DNA from: Thermoplasma sp. Kam2015
Lineage (GTDB): Archaea > Thermoplasmatota > Thermoplasmata > Thermoplasmatales > Thermoplasmataceae
DNA: 64,000 nucleotides
Direction: 5' to 3'
Assembly (NCBI RefSeq): GCF_003205235.1
Contig: NZ_QJSM01000024.1
Span: 1 to 64,000 of the forward strand
The notes below the pieces were generated by a model. It did not search any database. It had not been told where the DNA came from and worked only from the letters and a program-made list of their open reading frames with translations. Below are positions 25,938-36,071 of the stretch, one piece after another. Each line of letters starts with the position of its first letter. The first letter of the stretch is position 1. The translations under genes and the position numbers were made by a program.

Positions 25938-27371
25938 ATGTCAAGCAATTCTAATACTGGATTAAAGGCCAATTCCGTAGGTTTTTTGCCACTTCTCGGG
26001 CAGGCCATTGCAATGATATCGCCTCTGGGCGCTGTGGCTGCAACTATGACCGGATCTGCGTCTATTGCACTCGGTTCCTTACCACTTGCATATCTTATCG
26101 CAATATTTGCCGTGCTCTTCTGGATAAATACTCCGTATCAATATTCAAAGAAGATCGCCTCTGCAGGAGGGTTCTATTCTTACAATACGGAGGGTGCCGG
26201 CACATATTATGGATCCGTCTCTGGCTATATACTCTTCTTCTCCTATTATATGACATACACAAATGCAATACTGTTCATAACTGGCGTATTCATCCCCGGT
26301 CTCTTCAGTATATTCTTTGGAATAACGCTTAATGCCTACATATGGGTTCCACTGCTCATAGTATTCGGACTGATAATACTGCTTCCTGCATATCTTGGTG
26401 TCGAGGGATCGACCAAATACAGTCTCGCATCCTCAATAATCCAGATCGCTCTGCTCATAATACTTTCTGTGGCCATAATAGTGATCAAAGGGCCAGCAAA
26501 TACGCTGGAGCCGTTCACACCAAAGCCAGCTGGTGGTTTCGGTCCAGTTTTTGTCGGTATGATCCTGGCAATATTCTCGATGTCGGGTTCTTCCGCGGTT
26601 GTTGCGCTTGGTGAGGAGGCGAAGCAGCCAAAGAAGAATATCAGAAATGCCCTTCTCATAAGCTTCCTCATAACCGGAGCTGTCTTTGTCCTGACATCAT
26701 ATGCCCTCACAATAGGCTGGGGACTGAACAACATGGCTAATTTCGCGGCAAACGGAAGTGGACTTGAGTATGGCAATGGTGTACCCGGCATCATAGTTGC
26801 GCTCAAATATCTAGGTATGCCAATGGCCATAGCGATGATGATATTTGCAGTAAACAGTCTGTATACCGGATCACTTGCGCCACTGAATAGCGCAGGAAGG
26901 ATGCTCTATGCCATGGCAAGAGACGGTATCGCGCCTAAGGTCTTCAGCAAGGTCCATGGGAAGAGGAAAACCCCGCATATTGCTCTGATATTCATAGCAG
27001 TCTCCGGAATAATCGTTTCTCTCGCAGCGGGGCTAATAATGACCCCATTCTATGGCTTCCTGTATCTCGTAACCGCGTCAGCAGTCGCGCTCTTCATAGG
27101 ACATATCATGACCGATGTATCGTTGCCAATTGCGTTCAAAAAGTTCAGGGAGTTCAGTGTAGCAAAACATGCAATACTTCCAGCAATATCCATAGTATTG
27201 CTGCTCATAGGCATATATTACAGCTTCTTCCCGCCATCCTATCCGACAAACATCGCCATAATATCTGCAGTTATATTCATGATAGCGGTGACAATAGCGC
27301 TCAATCTTTATCTGAAGAGAAGAGGGATCAGCTCTGGAGTGAGCGTCAAGGGATCTTCAACAACAGAATGA
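25938..27371 (+). CDS. APC-superfamily amino acid permease
   Basis: 477 residues with about 12 hydrophobic segments. The first helix region GQAIAMISPLGAVAATM corresponds to the unwound TM1 substrate site, and FSMSGSSAVVALGEEAKQPKKNIRNAL (two adjoining parts near 215-240) is the typical TM6/loop signature of amino acid permeases. RMLYAMARDGIAP near 322 is another family hallmark. It likely imports amino acids, important for a peptide-scavenging Thermoplasma. Downstream rpiA has its own TATA-like box. Confidence 0.9.
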   Translation: MSSNSNTGLKANSVGFLPLLGQAIAMISPLGAVAATMTGSASIALGSLPLAYLIAIFAVLFWINTPYQYSKKIASAGGFYSYNTEGAGTYYGSVSGYILFFSYYMTYTNAILFITGVFIPGLFSIFFGITLNAYIWVPLLIVFGLIILLPAYLGVEGSTKYSLASSIIQIALLIILSVAIIVIKGPANTLEPFTPKPAGGFGPVFVGMILAIFSMSGSSAVVALGEEAKQPKKNIRNALLISFLITGAVFVLTSYALTIGWGLNNMANFAANGSGLEYGNGVPGIIVALKYLGMPMAIAMMIFAVNSLYTGSLAPLNSAGRMLYAMARDGIAPKVFSKVHGKRKTPHIALIFIAVSGIIVSLAAGLIMTPFYGFLYLVTASAVALFIGHIMTDVSLPIAFKKFREFSVAKHAILPAISIVLLLIGIYYSFFPPSYPTNIAIISAVIFMIAVTIALNLYLKRRGISSGVSVKGSSTTE

Positions 27372-27424
27372 TCCCATTTTTCTAAAATAGCAACATTTTT
27401 TTTATTGAATGGGCATACCTTTTC

Positions 27425-28150
27425 ATGGCTGATTACGAAAGGCAGAAGATGAATGCCGCCGTTGAAGCGGCAAGATATGTCAAGGACGGGATGATCATTG
27501 GCCTTGGAACCGGAACCACATCATACTACCTGATCAGAGAGCTTGGAAGAAGAGTGAAGGAAAAAGGTCTTCATATAACAGCCGTCTGCACCTCAAAGAG
27601 AACCGAAGAACTGGCAAGGGAAAATGGACTCAGCATAACAGACAGTATACAGAGTAACATAGATCTAACCATTGACGGTGCGGATCAGATTAATCTTTAC
27701 GGCACGCTCATCAAGGGTGGTGGAGGAGCACTTCTTCGGGAAAAAATAGTTGCATACAACAGCAGGGAGATGTATGTTATCGTCGACAGCAGAAAAATAG
27801 AAACCGAGCATTTTGGAACCTTTCCGCTTCCAGTAGAGATAGTTCCTTTTCTGCATATGAAGACTGTGGAAAACCTGAAAAATTTTTGTAAGAAAACGGA
27901 TCTTAGAAGAACGGATAAGGGTGAAATATTCGTCACGGATAACGGCAACTATATCGCCGACATGCACATGGAAAGGATCGAAGATCCGGTCGATCTGGAG
28001 CAATCATTGAAATCCATCCCCGGTGTAGTTGAGGTGGGTCTTTTCAATGGAATAGCGAAGAGGATATTCGAAGGCACTGAAAACGGATGCAATATATATA
28101 AAATAACACAAAAAGGGATAGAGAAAGAGGAAACTTATTTTGACCATTGA
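27425..28150 (+). CDS. rpiA: Ribose-5-phosphate isomerase A
   Basis: Interconverts ribose 5-phosphate and ribulose 5-phosphate in the cytoplasm. 241 residues. Signature parts are GLGTGTTSYY (~22-31, phosphate loop), DLTIDGADQ (~79-87, catalytic Asp), IKGGGGALLREK (~96-107, catalytic Glu and Lys nearby) and NGNYIADM (~175). Length and motif order are normal for RpiA. A TATA-like TTTTTTATTG lies ~23 bases before the ATG. Confidence 0.96.
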   Translation: MADYERQKMNAAVEAARYVKDGMIIGLGTGTTSYYLIRELGRRVKEKGLHITAVCTSKRTEELARENGLSITDSIQSNIDLTIDGADQINLYGTLIKGGGGALLREKIVAYNSREMYVIVDSRKIETEHFGTFPLPVEIVPFLHMKTVENLKNFCKKTDLRRTDKGEIFVTDNGNYIADMHMERIEDPVDLEQSLKSIPGVVEVGLFNGIAKRIFEGTENGCNIYKITQKGIEKEETYFDH

Positions 28151-28157
28151 ATTGAGC

Positions 28158-31100
28158 CTATCTTGATACCTCTATCTTTATTCTTACCGGTTCACCATTT
28201 ATCTCCCATAATTTCATGCCATCTGTTTTATCCAGGATCAGTTTATCGCTCTGCGTCTCCGTTTTTATGTAATCAGAGTGCCTGCTTATCGCATCAACAA
28301 AGTCGTCAGAAACATCAAGATACGCTATTATCCTGTCGGTATAGTTCAGGCTCATCTCCTTCCTCATAACCTGAATCCTTCTGACGATCTCTCTTGCCAA
28401 CCCCTCAAGATAATCATCGCGATCTATATTCTTGTTTATGAAGACATCGATACTATATTTTTCGGTCTGCGAATAGGCATAAGCTGGATCCGGCTGCCTT
28501 GATATATCAACCATATCCGGTTCGATCCTGGATCCATCTACCTCGATGAATCCTTTTGCAGCGATCTGATCCTGAACCAGCTTTCCGTCCATGGACCTTA
28601 TCTTTTCCCTGACAGCGTTTACCTTTGCCCTAAGTACTGGGGCAGCCTTGTCCATCCTCAGATCGGCTGACAGGGTTATCGGTTCCTTTTCCTTCTCTAT
28701 TATTCGCACATCCTTAGCATTCAGTTCTGATTTGACCACTTCTAGGACGGCCTGATCTATGTCCCCAGCTATGAGTATCTCCTTGAGTGGTTGTCTTCCC
28801 TTTATAGAGTTCTCCTGTCTAAGTCTCCTCACAGTCTCTATCACGGAATAAGCTCGATCCATGCCATTTTCCAGTTTCTCATCCACCAGCTTTGGATCAA
28901 ATTCGGGAAAACTCTCCAGATGGATGCTGTCCATAGATCCTCCAAGGTTCAGATAGATGAAATCTGAGAAGAATGGCGTTATTGGAGCCATAACTGCCAC
29001 AAATTGCATCATGGCGTAATAAAGCGTAGAATAGGCACTTCGCTTATCTTCATCAAAACCATCTGCCCAGAAACGCCTTCTGGAGAGCCTCAGATAAAAG
29101 TTGGATAGATCATCTACGAATTCCATGGCTGATCGTACTACCTCATGGAAATCCAGAGACTCGTATGCTTCTCTGGAAAACTTGATGAAGCTGTTGGTCT
29201 TTGATACCATGTATCTATCGAGAGGGTTATTCGATAGCTGAAGACCAGAATATTCAAAGTTATCTATATTCGCGTTGTATGCAAAGAATGAGTATACATT
29301 CAGAACCGTCATAAGCGTCTTTCTTGAAACCTCGTCTATTACCTTTTTATCCAGATTCTTTGATTTCCATGGAGCCCCGTACAGGAAGAACAGTCTCAGG
29401 GAATCAGGTGGAACCTCATTCAAGAAGTCCAGGGCGTATACAGAGTTTCCCTTGCTCTTGCTCATTTTCCTGCCCTGTTCGTCCAATATGAAGTTTATGG
29501 AGAGAGCACTCTCAAAAGCATTCTTATCAAACATTATGGCTGCGATGACATGAAGCACATAGAACCAGCCTCTGGTCTGATCTATGGCTTCAGTTATGAA
29601 TGATACGGGAACATCCGTTTCTGGATCGAAATTTCCCTCAAACGGATAATGCGATGCCGCATATGTTGCACTTCCAGAATCAAACCATGTGTCTATGACG
29701 TATGGTTCCCTGGTCATCTCCTCCCCGCAGGTCGGGCATCTGAATTTGACACCATCTATGTAGGGCCTGTGCAGATCCGCTGGAACATTTCCTCCAAGAT
29801 CCTCGATCTCCTTTCTGCTGCCCACAAACACCACATGTCCGTTCTTGCATCTCCACGCCGGCAATGGGGTACCCCAGAATCTGTCACGACTCAGATTCCA
29901 GTCCTTGGCTTCACCAAGGAAGTTACCGAACCTTCCATGTTTTAGATATTCTGGCTTCCAGTTTATCCTCTCATTGTATTCCACCAGTTTATCCCTGATC
30001 CTGGATACCGCTATGAACCATGCGTCAAGTGGATAATAGAGCAGCGGCGTATCGCACCTGTAGCAGAATGGATAGCTGTGTTCATACTTTTCACTCTTTA
30101 TCAGCAACTGATTCTTTTTCAGATACACTATTATCTCGTCGTTTGCATCGCGGACAAACTTTCCATTCCAAGGCAATCTTTCATCCGCGAATCTACCATT
30201 CTTGTCAACCGGGTTAAGGATCTCAACGCCCTCCGACTTGCCTATCTGATAATCATCAGCACCGAAAGCTGGAGCAGCATGGACTATTCCAGATCCATCC
30301 TCTGACGTGACGAAGGATCCAGCGACAACCTTCATCGTTCCCTTGGGTGGATCGAGAAACGGCATGAGCTGTATATATCTCTTTCCAACGAGATCTTTGC
30401 CCTTCAATCTGCGCAACTCTTTATAATCTTTGAATATAGACGAGGTCCTTGAGGTTGCAACGTAATATTTGAGACCCTGAACCTCAACAAGCGAGTATTC
30501 CATCTCTGGATTGACAACAAGGAACTCATTTGAAGGGAGTGTCCACGGTGTAGTTGTCCAAGCTACAAAATATGTGTTTTCCTCATCGGCGGACTTGAAC
30601 CTTACATAGACCGAAGGATCCTTAACATCCTTGTATCCCTGAGCGACCTCATGAGAACTCAGGCTGGTCTCGCATCGAGGGCAGTAAGGTACAACCGTAT
30701 AGTCCTTGTACAGAAGCCCGCTCTCATACATCGTTTTAAGGGCAAACCATTCGCTCTCTATATAATCATTTCTGAGCGTTATATAATCTCCGTTATGATC
30801 TATGGAAAAACCGAGCAGATCATCAACCTGCTTCCATTCGTCTATGTACCTGAATATGCTCTCCCTGCAGTATTCATTGAATTTTTCTACTCCAAAATTT
30901 ATTATTTCAGATTTTGTGTGGAATCCGAAATGCTTCTCTGCCTCAAGCTCCACTGGCAACCCATGACAGTCCCATCCGCCGACCCTGCGGTATATCTTAT
31001 GATCTGTCATGGTATTGAATCTGAGAACAATATCCTTTATCGTTCTGGTCATTGCATGACCTATGTGAGGCCTTCCGTTGGCCGTTGGCGGGCCTTCAAG

Positions 31101-31238
31101 AAATACAAATTTCCTGCTGCCATCTTTTGATAAAATCTTATTCAGTATATCCTTATCCTTCCAGTATCCCCTTATTTCAGCATCTATGTCCTTTAACGTC
31201 AGCCCAGGCTCAATCTGCTTAAATCTTAAGGATTGCAT
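28158..31238 (-). CDS. ileS: Isoleucyl-tRNA synthetase
   Basis: A class I synthetase of 1026 residues. The HIGH motif in RPHIGHAMTRT is near residue 58 and KMSKSKGN near 594, with the large CP1 editing domain between (including TTPWTLPSNE). The eukaryotic/archaeal-type length and a C-terminal anticodon-binding region with many charged helices are normal. It charges tRNA-Ile and hydrolyses Val-tRNA-Ile. Convergent with rpiA (7-base gap). ATG 31238 is 26 bases from a strong TATA box. Confidence 0.97.
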   Translation of the reverse strand: MQSLRFKQIEPGLTLKDIDAEIRGYWKDKDILNKILSKDGSRKFVFLEGPPTANGRPHIGHAMTRTIKDIVLRFNTMTDHKIYRRVGGWDCHGLPVELEAEKHFGFHTKSEIINFGVEKFNEYCRESIFRYIDEWKQVDDLLGFSIDHNGDYITLRNDYIESEWFALKTMYESGLLYKDYTVVPYCPRCETSLSSHEVAQGYKDVKDPSVYVRFKSADEENTYFVAWTTTPWTLPSNEFLVVNPEMEYSLVEVQGLKYYVATSRTSSIFKDYKELRRLKGKDLVGKRYIQLMPFLDPPKGTMKVVAGSFVTSEDGSGIVHAAPAFGADDYQIGKSEGVEILNPVDKNGRFADERLPWNGKFVRDANDEIIVYLKKNQLLIKSEKYEHSYPFCYRCDTPLLYYPLDAWFIAVSRIRDKLVEYNERINWKPEYLKHGRFGNFLGEAKDWNLSRDRFWGTPLPAWRCKNGHVVFVGSRKEIEDLGGNVPADLHRPYIDGVKFRCPTCGEEMTREPYVIDTWFDSGSATYAASHYPFEGNFDPETDVPVSFITEAIDQTRGWFYVLHVIAAIMFDKNAFESALSINFILDEQGRKMSKSKGNSVYALDFLNEVPPDSLRLFFLYGAPWKSKNLDKKVIDEVSRKTLMTVLNVYSFFAYNANIDNFEYSGLQLSNNPLDRYMVSKTNSFIKFSREAYESLDFHEVVRSAMEFVDDLSNFYLRLSRRRFWADGFDEDKRSAYSTLYYAMMQFVAVMAPITPFFSDFIYLNLGGSMDSIHLESFPEFDPKLVDEKLENGMDRAYSVIETVRRLRQENSIKGRQPLKEILIAGDIDQAVLEVVKSELNAKDVRIIEKEKEPITLSADLRMDKAAPVLRAKVNAVREKIRSMDGKLVQDQIAAKGFIEVDGSRIEPDMVDISRQPDPAYAYSQTEKYSIDVFINKNIDRDDYLEGLAREIVRRIQVMRKEMSLNYTDRIIAYLDVSDDFVDAISRHSDYIKTETQSDKLILDKTDGMKLWEINGEPVRIKIEVSR

Positions 31239-31259
31239 TCTTTACCTTAATAAACAACC

Positions 31260-31267
31260 TTATATAT
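31260..31267 (-). promoter_or_regulatory. TATA box of ileS
   Basis: ATATATAA on the minus strand, centred ~26 bases before the ileS ATG. Confidence 0.55.
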
Positions 31268-31410
31268 GCTTTTACCGATTGTATTCGATATAATCTCCTT
31301 ATCGAACTTTGCAACTTTCTTGTTTATGTGGCTATAAGGAACATCGCACCTCAGATATTGATCTTATTGTGGAAGGAAAAATTTGTTAATACCATGCATA
31401 TCATTGATCG

Positions 31411-32274
31411 ATGAAGTTTCTCGCCTATTTCGGTCATCTGAACATAGACGTTCTTATTCATGTTGATTCAATTCCAAGGGAGGGATCCGTGAACGTTAAG
31501 GATCTGTCCCAGCGTTTTGGAGGTACCGCTGGAAACTTTGCAATGATCGCCAAGAGGATGAATATTCCATTCGATGTATACTCTGCCATAGGGATGAAGA
31601 CGCATACCGAATACTATCACAAGCTGATGGAGATGGGCATAAACACGGATCATATAGAGAGATACGAAAATGAAAGCGGTCCAATATGCTATATAGCATC
31701 GGATGGAAAAAAGCAGGTGGCGTTTATGCATCAGGGGCCGATTGAGAGATGGGAACCGGCCATAAAGGATGAATACGAATTCGTTCATTTCAGCACCGGT
31801 CCAAAATATCTCGAACTCGCAAAATCTACCAGATCGAAAATAGTCTTTGATCCGTCGCAGGAGATTGGAAAATATTCCGCTGATGAACTGATTGAATTTT
31901 ATGAACGTTCCTACATCTCAATATTCAATGAACATGAATTCAAGGTATTCAGGGAGAAGACCGGTATAAAGCCTACAAAGAACATAACCATAGTGACATC
32001 CGGCGAGATGGGATCCAATCTATACGCAGAGGGGAAGAAAATCAACTTCCCTGCAATACCTTCTAATGGCGATACCGTTGGAGCCGGTGATTCCTTCCGC
32101 GCCGGAATCTATCTCGCCCTCTACCTGCACAGGAGCATCGAAAGGGGCATGATATATGGCACAATAATAGCGCATCATGCGATAGACGAAGGCATACAGA
32201 ATTTTTCCATAGGCATAGATGATCTTGAGAGAGAATCAGAGAACTATAGACGAATGTTTCTGACCAAGAAATAA
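31411..32274 (+). CDS. PfkB-family carbohydrate/nucleoside kinase
   Basis: 287 residues of ribokinase fold. FGGTAGNFA (~37-45) is the substrate loop, DPSQEIG the middle region and GDTVGAGDSFRAG (~220-232) the anion hole with the catalytic Asp in GAGD. Substrate specificity cannot be settled by sequence. As I recall, a close T. acidophilum homologue behaves as a broad-specificity nucleoside kinase, which would suit purine salvage. The promoter lies between it and the divergent ileS. Confidence 0.9.
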   Translation: MKFLAYFGHLNIDVLIHVDSIPREGSVNVKDLSQRFGGTAGNFAMIAKRMNIPFDVYSAIGMKTHTEYYHKLMEMGINTDHIERYENESGPICYIASDGKKQVAFMHQGPIERWEPAIKDEYEFVHFSTGPKYLELAKSTRSKIVFDPSQEIGKYSADELIEFYERSYISIFNEHEFKVFREKTGIKPTKNITIVTSGEMGSNLYAEGKKINFPAIPSNGDTVGAGDSFRAGIYLALYLHRSIERGMIYGTIIAHHAIDEGIQNFSIGIDDLERESENYRRMFLTKK

Positions 32275-32349
32275 TGAAATTTCAGACTCAACGATCAAAG
32301 AAACCAAAAACAGGAAAACAATTTTATCGGTATTAGCGTTGTACGGAAG

Positions 32350-32877
32350 ATGATATACGAATTCGAGGGAAGAATACCGGATATAGATCCCACTGCATAC
32401 GTCAGCGAAAATGCAACAGTCATTGGAAAGGTTAAGATCGGCAAGGAGGTCTGGATTGGCCCGGGAGCAGTATTACGTGGAGATTATGGAGAGATTGAAG
32501 TCGGGGATTATTCAGCTATAGAAGATAACTGCGTAATACATGCCAGGCCTGGGGAGAAGACGTTCATCGGTCAGCACGTGACGATTGGGCATCTATCAGT
32601 TATCCATACCGGAAGGATAAGGGACTGGGCCGTAATAGGAATGGGATCAACCGTTTCTGACTTCGCAGTCGTTGGTGTATGGGCTGCCATCGGTGAAGGC
32701 GCCGTGGTGAAAAACAGACAGGAGATACCGGATGAGGCCATAGCGGTTGGTGTTCCGGCCAAGGTTATAGGTAAGATAGACGAAGACTACAAAAAACTCT
32801 GGACAGATTACAAGCACAACTATAACACCTTCAGCTCAAGGTACAAGACGAATCTAAAGATTATGAGGAAGCCTTGA
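32350..32877 (+). CDS. Gamma-class carbonic anhydrase-like hexapeptide protein
   Basis: 175 residues forming a left-handed beta-helix (repeats such as ATVIGKVKIGKEVWIGPGAV) plus a C-terminal helix. Three His at the family's zinc-ligand positions are seen: CVIHARP, then IGHLSVIHT where the spacing G-H-x4-H matches gamma carbonic anhydrases. It may hydrate CO2, or be one of the many inactive relatives (YrdA type). The proton-shuttle Glu loop of the Methanosarcina enzyme is not present, as in the short 'CamH' forms. Confidence 0.87.
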   Translation: MIYEFEGRIPDIDPTAYVSENATVIGKVKIGKEVWIGPGAVLRGDYGEIEVGDYSAIEDNCVIHARPGEKTFIGQHVTIGHLSVIHTGRIRDWAVIGMGSTVSDFAVVGVWAAIGEGAVVKNRQEIPDEAIAVGVPAKVIGKIDEDYKKLWTDYKHNYNTFSSRYKTNLKIMRKP

Positions 32878-33231
32878 GAAATCTGTTCCCATGAGCGATG
32901 ATCAAAAAACCTGTTTCAAATATTTTATATAATATCATATATAATGTCTCCATAAGGAAAACTCTCAGACATAACATAAGCAAAAAAGCAGAGAAAGTTG
33001 ATGCTATGCTTAAGCATAAGATGATCGATTTATCTGAAATATCTTCGCTTGTACAGTGTATTCCTAAAGGCGCCCTACGTTGATCTCTGCAGACGTGCAT
33101 CGTCGCCCTGGCCTCATTCCGACCGATCACATCTTCTTCAAATTCATGTTTTGATCTCAGCTCTTGCTGATTTTTGAATGATGATAGAATAATTATCGAC
33201 AAGTTTTATTACAGATCATCGATAGGCATAC
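32878..33231. other. Intergenic region without convincing gene
   Basis: A 61-codon plus-strand frame at 32898-33083 and a 113-codon minus frame exist, but neither resembles a known family or has a well-placed promoter. A TATA-rich block is at 32918-32944. The enolase ATG at 33232 has an AT-rich stretch (AAGTTTTATTAC) ~25 bases upstream. Confidence 0.35.
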
Positions 33232-34437
33232 ATGGAATTACCTATTGAGGAAATCAGAATAAGGAAAATACTGGATTCGAGGGGGAACTTTACCGTTGAG
33301 GCTGATGTTACTGTTCCGAACGGGTTCGGAAGGACATCAGCACCTGCTGGAGCAAGCACGGGTGAAACAGAGGTCATTGCCTTTTCAAAATCCGGTATTG
33401 ATGCATCCATACAGTTCTTTGAAACTAAGGTGAAAAGATCTCTCATAGGATTCAACGCGCTGGATCAGTCCGGCTTTGACAGACTTATCACCGAGATCGA
33501 TGGTTCAGATAATTTCTCAAATCTTGGAGGAAACCTCGCTACGGTTCTTTCCATATCAGTTGCAAAGGCTGTATCTCAAAGTCTCGGAATACCATTATAT
33601 AGATATGTTGGTGGGATTAGGAGCACTATACCGCGCCCCATGGGCAACGTCATTGGTGGCGGTAAGCATGCCCGAAATGGAACATCTATACAGGAGTTTC
33701 TCGTCTCTGCTCAAGCAGATACATTCCTGGAATCTGCCTATATAAACGTGCTTGTACACAGACGGATTGGCGACATGCTTTCAGATAGATTTAAGGATAT
33801 AAGCATCGGCGTCGGGGATGAGAGGGCCTGGAGCGTTAATCTTTCAGACGATGAGGCCTTCGAAATACTGAACGAGGCAGTCAAGGAGATCTCGTCGGAG
33901 AAGAAGGTCAAGATATACACGGGAGTAGACTTTGCCGCGGATTCGCTGTATGAAAACGGAAAGTATGTTTACAAACACATCACAAGGAGCAGAGATGAGC
34001 AGATCGATTACGCTATCTCAGTATCTAAGGATTTTGGAGTTTACTATATCGAGGATCCCATGTACGATACTGATTTTGATGGTTTTGCTGAGATCACATC
34101 CAAGGTTGGAGACAGGAGCCTGATAGTGGGGGATGATCTGTACACAACAAATCCAGAGAGGATAAAGAAAGGCGTTGAAAAGAGATCGACAAATGCAGTC
34201 CTGATAAAGGTCAATCAGATAGGTACGCTGACTGCCGCGAGAGAGGCTGTTGCCGTGGCTACCTTCGCTGGCATGAAGAACATCGTGAGCCACAGATCCG
34301 GAGAAACCACCGATGATTTCCTCGCTCATCTGTCAGTGGCATTTGGATCTACGTTTGTGAAGACTGGCGTTATCGGTGGAGAGAGAGTTGCGAAACTGAA
34401 CGAAATAGCGAGGATAGAGGAATGCTTAACATCATAG
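33232..34437 (+). CDS. eno: Enolase (phosphopyruvate hydratase)
   Basis: Converts 2-phosphoglycerate to phosphoenolpyruvate. 401 residues. [14 protein letters not shown] at the start, [11 protein letters not shown] (mobile loop), the catalytic acid region SIQEFLV, the Mg ligands in [15 protein letters not shown] and VGDDLYTT, then [10 protein letters not shown] with the catalytic Lys, and [12 protein letters not shown]. All catalytic landmarks are present. Its 3' end overlaps the next gene's start by 16 bases. Confidence 0.97.
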   Translation: MELPIEEIRIRKILDSRGNFTVEADVTVPNGFGRTSAPAGASTGETEVIAFSKSGIDASIQFFETKVKRSLIGFNALDQSGFDRLITEIDGSDNFSNLGGNLATVLSISVAKAVSQSLGIPLYRYVGGIRSTIPRPMGNVIGGGKHARNGTSIQEFLVSAQADTFLESAYINVLVHRRIGDMLSDRFKDISIGVGDERAWSVNLSDDEAFEILNEAVKEISSEKKVKIYTGVDFAADSLYENGKYVYKHITRSRDEQIDYAISVSKDFGVYYIEDPMYDTDFDGFAEITSKVGDRSLIVGDDLYTTNPERIKKGVEKRSTNAVLIKVNQIGTLTAAREAVAVATFAGMKNIVSHRSGETTDDFLAHLSVAFGSTFVKTGVIGGERVAKLNEIARIEECLTS

Positions 34438-35180
34438 GCATAGGCCTAAGGGGAACTGGCAGCATCACCTTCGATGAGTTCGATGCGCTGAGGACAAGCG
34501 ATCTGGTCTACATCGATCAGTACACATCGATCGGACAGCCAGGACTGGTGAAAAAGATCAGCTCCATGCTGGATCGTGAAGTCATACCTTTGAACAGAGA
34601 GGATCTGGAGAACGGCAGCATACTCAAGCCTGCTATGGACAAGAATGTGAGTTTAATCGTCATAGGGGACCCCCTGATGGCCACCACTCACAATGAGATC
34701 AGATTCGAAGCTCTGAACAGGGGAATCAAGGTCAGGCTATTTGAAAATGCTTCGATAATCAATACTGCCGTGGGCAAAGCCGGCCTCATGATCTACAAGG
34801 TCGCTCCACCAGTTTCACTTCCCAAGGTAAATGAGAAATTCTTTCCAATGAGCGTCATAGACAAGATCAAGAGAAATCTTGAAATCGGACTCCATACACC
34901 GCTTCTTATAGACCTTGATGGGACCGAGAATATCCCGCTGCATGATGCCATAGAATCGCTCATTGAGATGCAGAACAGGAGAGGATATGAAGGACTGATC
35001 GATGAGGTCTGCATCCTCTCCCGCGTATCGTTTCAGGACGAGAGGATCATATTTGGGAAGATAGATGATGTGATGCATGAGAATGCCGCATCTCCATATA
35101 TGATCATAATTCTTGCATCACTGGACGATAACGAAAGAAGATTTCTTTCTGCCTTTTCCAGATCATCAATGAAAGAATGA
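34422..35180 (+). CDS. dphB: Diphthine synthase
   Basis: An S-adenosylmethionine-dependent methyltransferase for diphthamide synthesis on elongation factor 2. Of 252 residues, the start [31 protein letters not shown] (~85-99) and [15 protein letters not shown] (~110-124) are the DphB/precorrin-methyltransferase-type SAM-binding motifs. Typical length. It overlaps enolase by 16 bases and is likely co-transcribed. Confidence 0.95.
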   Translation: MLNIIGIGLRGTGSITFDEFDALRTSDLVYIDQYTSIGQPGLVKKISSMLDREVIPLNREDLENGSILKPAMDKNVSLIVIGDPLMATTHNEIRFEALNRGIKVRLFENASIINTAVGKAGLMIYKVAPPVSLPKVNEKFFPMSVIDKIKRNLEIGLHTPLLIDLDGTENIPLHDAIESLIEMQNRRGYEGLIDEVCILSRVSFQDERIIFGKIDDVMHENAASPYMIIILASLDDNERRFLSAFSRSSMKE

Positions 35181-35272
35181 GAAATTTATTGATACCGTCT
35201 TAGACTTTAGAAATTCCATTATGCGAATATTTTTCATAAGAAAAAATTTAAGTTATGAAGTAATCATCGCCT

Positions 35273-35617
35273 ATGGTATATAAGAGGGTGTCTATTTCAA
35301 CAAAAATCTTTGAGAACACAAACGCCATTGTGGCATGGGTTTCTGGAAGACCAGTTCTCCTGTCCAGATTCGAAGGCAAATACTATGCCATGGATGCTGT
35401 ATGCGGCCATATGGGCTGTGCAATACTCGATAAGGTCGAAGGCAAGGAGGCAGTATGCCCTGCACATAAAGCCAGATATGACATCACCACCGGAAAGAAA
35501 ACTGCAGACGCCATGATCAGGCCAGATGTGAAATGCGAATATGATGGATCTGGAGAAACACTTAAGATATATCCTGTCAGGGAAAATGAAGGTTTCCTGG
35601 AGATTGATGTCTCATAA
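35273..35617 (+). CDS. Rieske-type [2Fe-2S] ferredoxin
   Basis: 114 residues. The cluster motifs are C-G-H (CGHMGC) and C-P-A-H (CPAHKARYD), giving the two Cys and two His ligands of a Rieske centre. The rest is beta-strand rich without membrane helix, so this is a soluble electron carrier. The conserved Gly-rich loop after the second motif reads ARYDITTGK. Partner enzyme unknown. The stop codon (35615-35617) touches the right end of the decayed IS copy C. Confidence 0.92.
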   Translation: MVYKRVSISTKIFENTNAIVAWVSGRPVLLSRFEGKYYAMDAVCGHMGCAILDKVEGKEAVCPAHKARYDITTGKKTADAMIRPDVKCEYDGSGETLKIYPVRENEGFLEIDVS

Positions 35618-35884
35618 ACCTGACGCGCACTACCATAAATTAGGATCTTCCTTTCAGCGAAAAGACCTATGCCTTTCCAGACATCCGTACAGGCCCCACA
35701 TCGTGATGTCCACAGGCGTGGATTCGGATCTCAGCGATTTTACTTAAGTATCATCCATCTGGTTATCGTGGATGATGCAAAAAATTTAGAAACGCAATTT
35801 ATAAATCTCTCCATTGAGGGGAGTCCGTACATCTAATGTCCGAAGAAAGAATTTTACTGCTTTCGCCAAACCCCTGACTTCTCT
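35618..35884 (-). mobile_element. TnpB-less IS605-type element (copy C, ~267 bp, right end decayed)
   Basis: It is aligned with copies A and B through ATCTTCCTTTCAGCGAA, CATCCGTACA, CCACAGGCGTGGATTCGG, a perfect inverted repeat ATCATCCA (35750-35757)/TGGATGAT (35769-35776), CCATTGAGGGGAGTCCGTA and GAATTTTACTGC. The left end meets GTTAA on the element strand at 35885-35889. The right terminus is mutated, and projecting the copy A length places it at the Rieske gene's stop codon. Confidence 0.7.
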
Positions 35885-36071
35885 TTAACCTTTATCCAAA
35901 CCGTTTCATCTTGTTGGACCAGATACCTGTTGATGCGGCAAGATCATGATTCTGATATCAAGTCGAAGCGTGCGGATAGTATCTGTGTATAAATTTTGAT
36001 ATAGGAATCTGATATCGCGCCATTCAAATGAAGCCGTCATATTTGTGGGACCCCAATAGGATCTGCCATCA

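Noticed and set aside
26336-26830. 164-codon minus-strand frame inside the APC permease
   Set aside because: Antisense shadow; Pro/Ser/Ala-rich low-information sequence.
30651-31130. 159-codon plus-strand frame inside ileS
   Set aside because: Antisense shadow of the synthetase catalytic region.
32898-33083. 61-codon plus frame after the carbonic anhydrase gene
   Set aside because: TATA-rich DNA lies inside the frame, not before it, and no family was recognised. It could be real but is unsupported.
33165-33190. Possible C/D box sRNA (CTGA followed by ATGATGA)
   Set aside because: Only one half of the box set is present; no second C or D box at the right spacing.
32861-33202. 113-codon minus frame between the carbonic anhydrase and enolase genes
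   Set aside because: No recognisable domain, and overlaps the end of a real gene.
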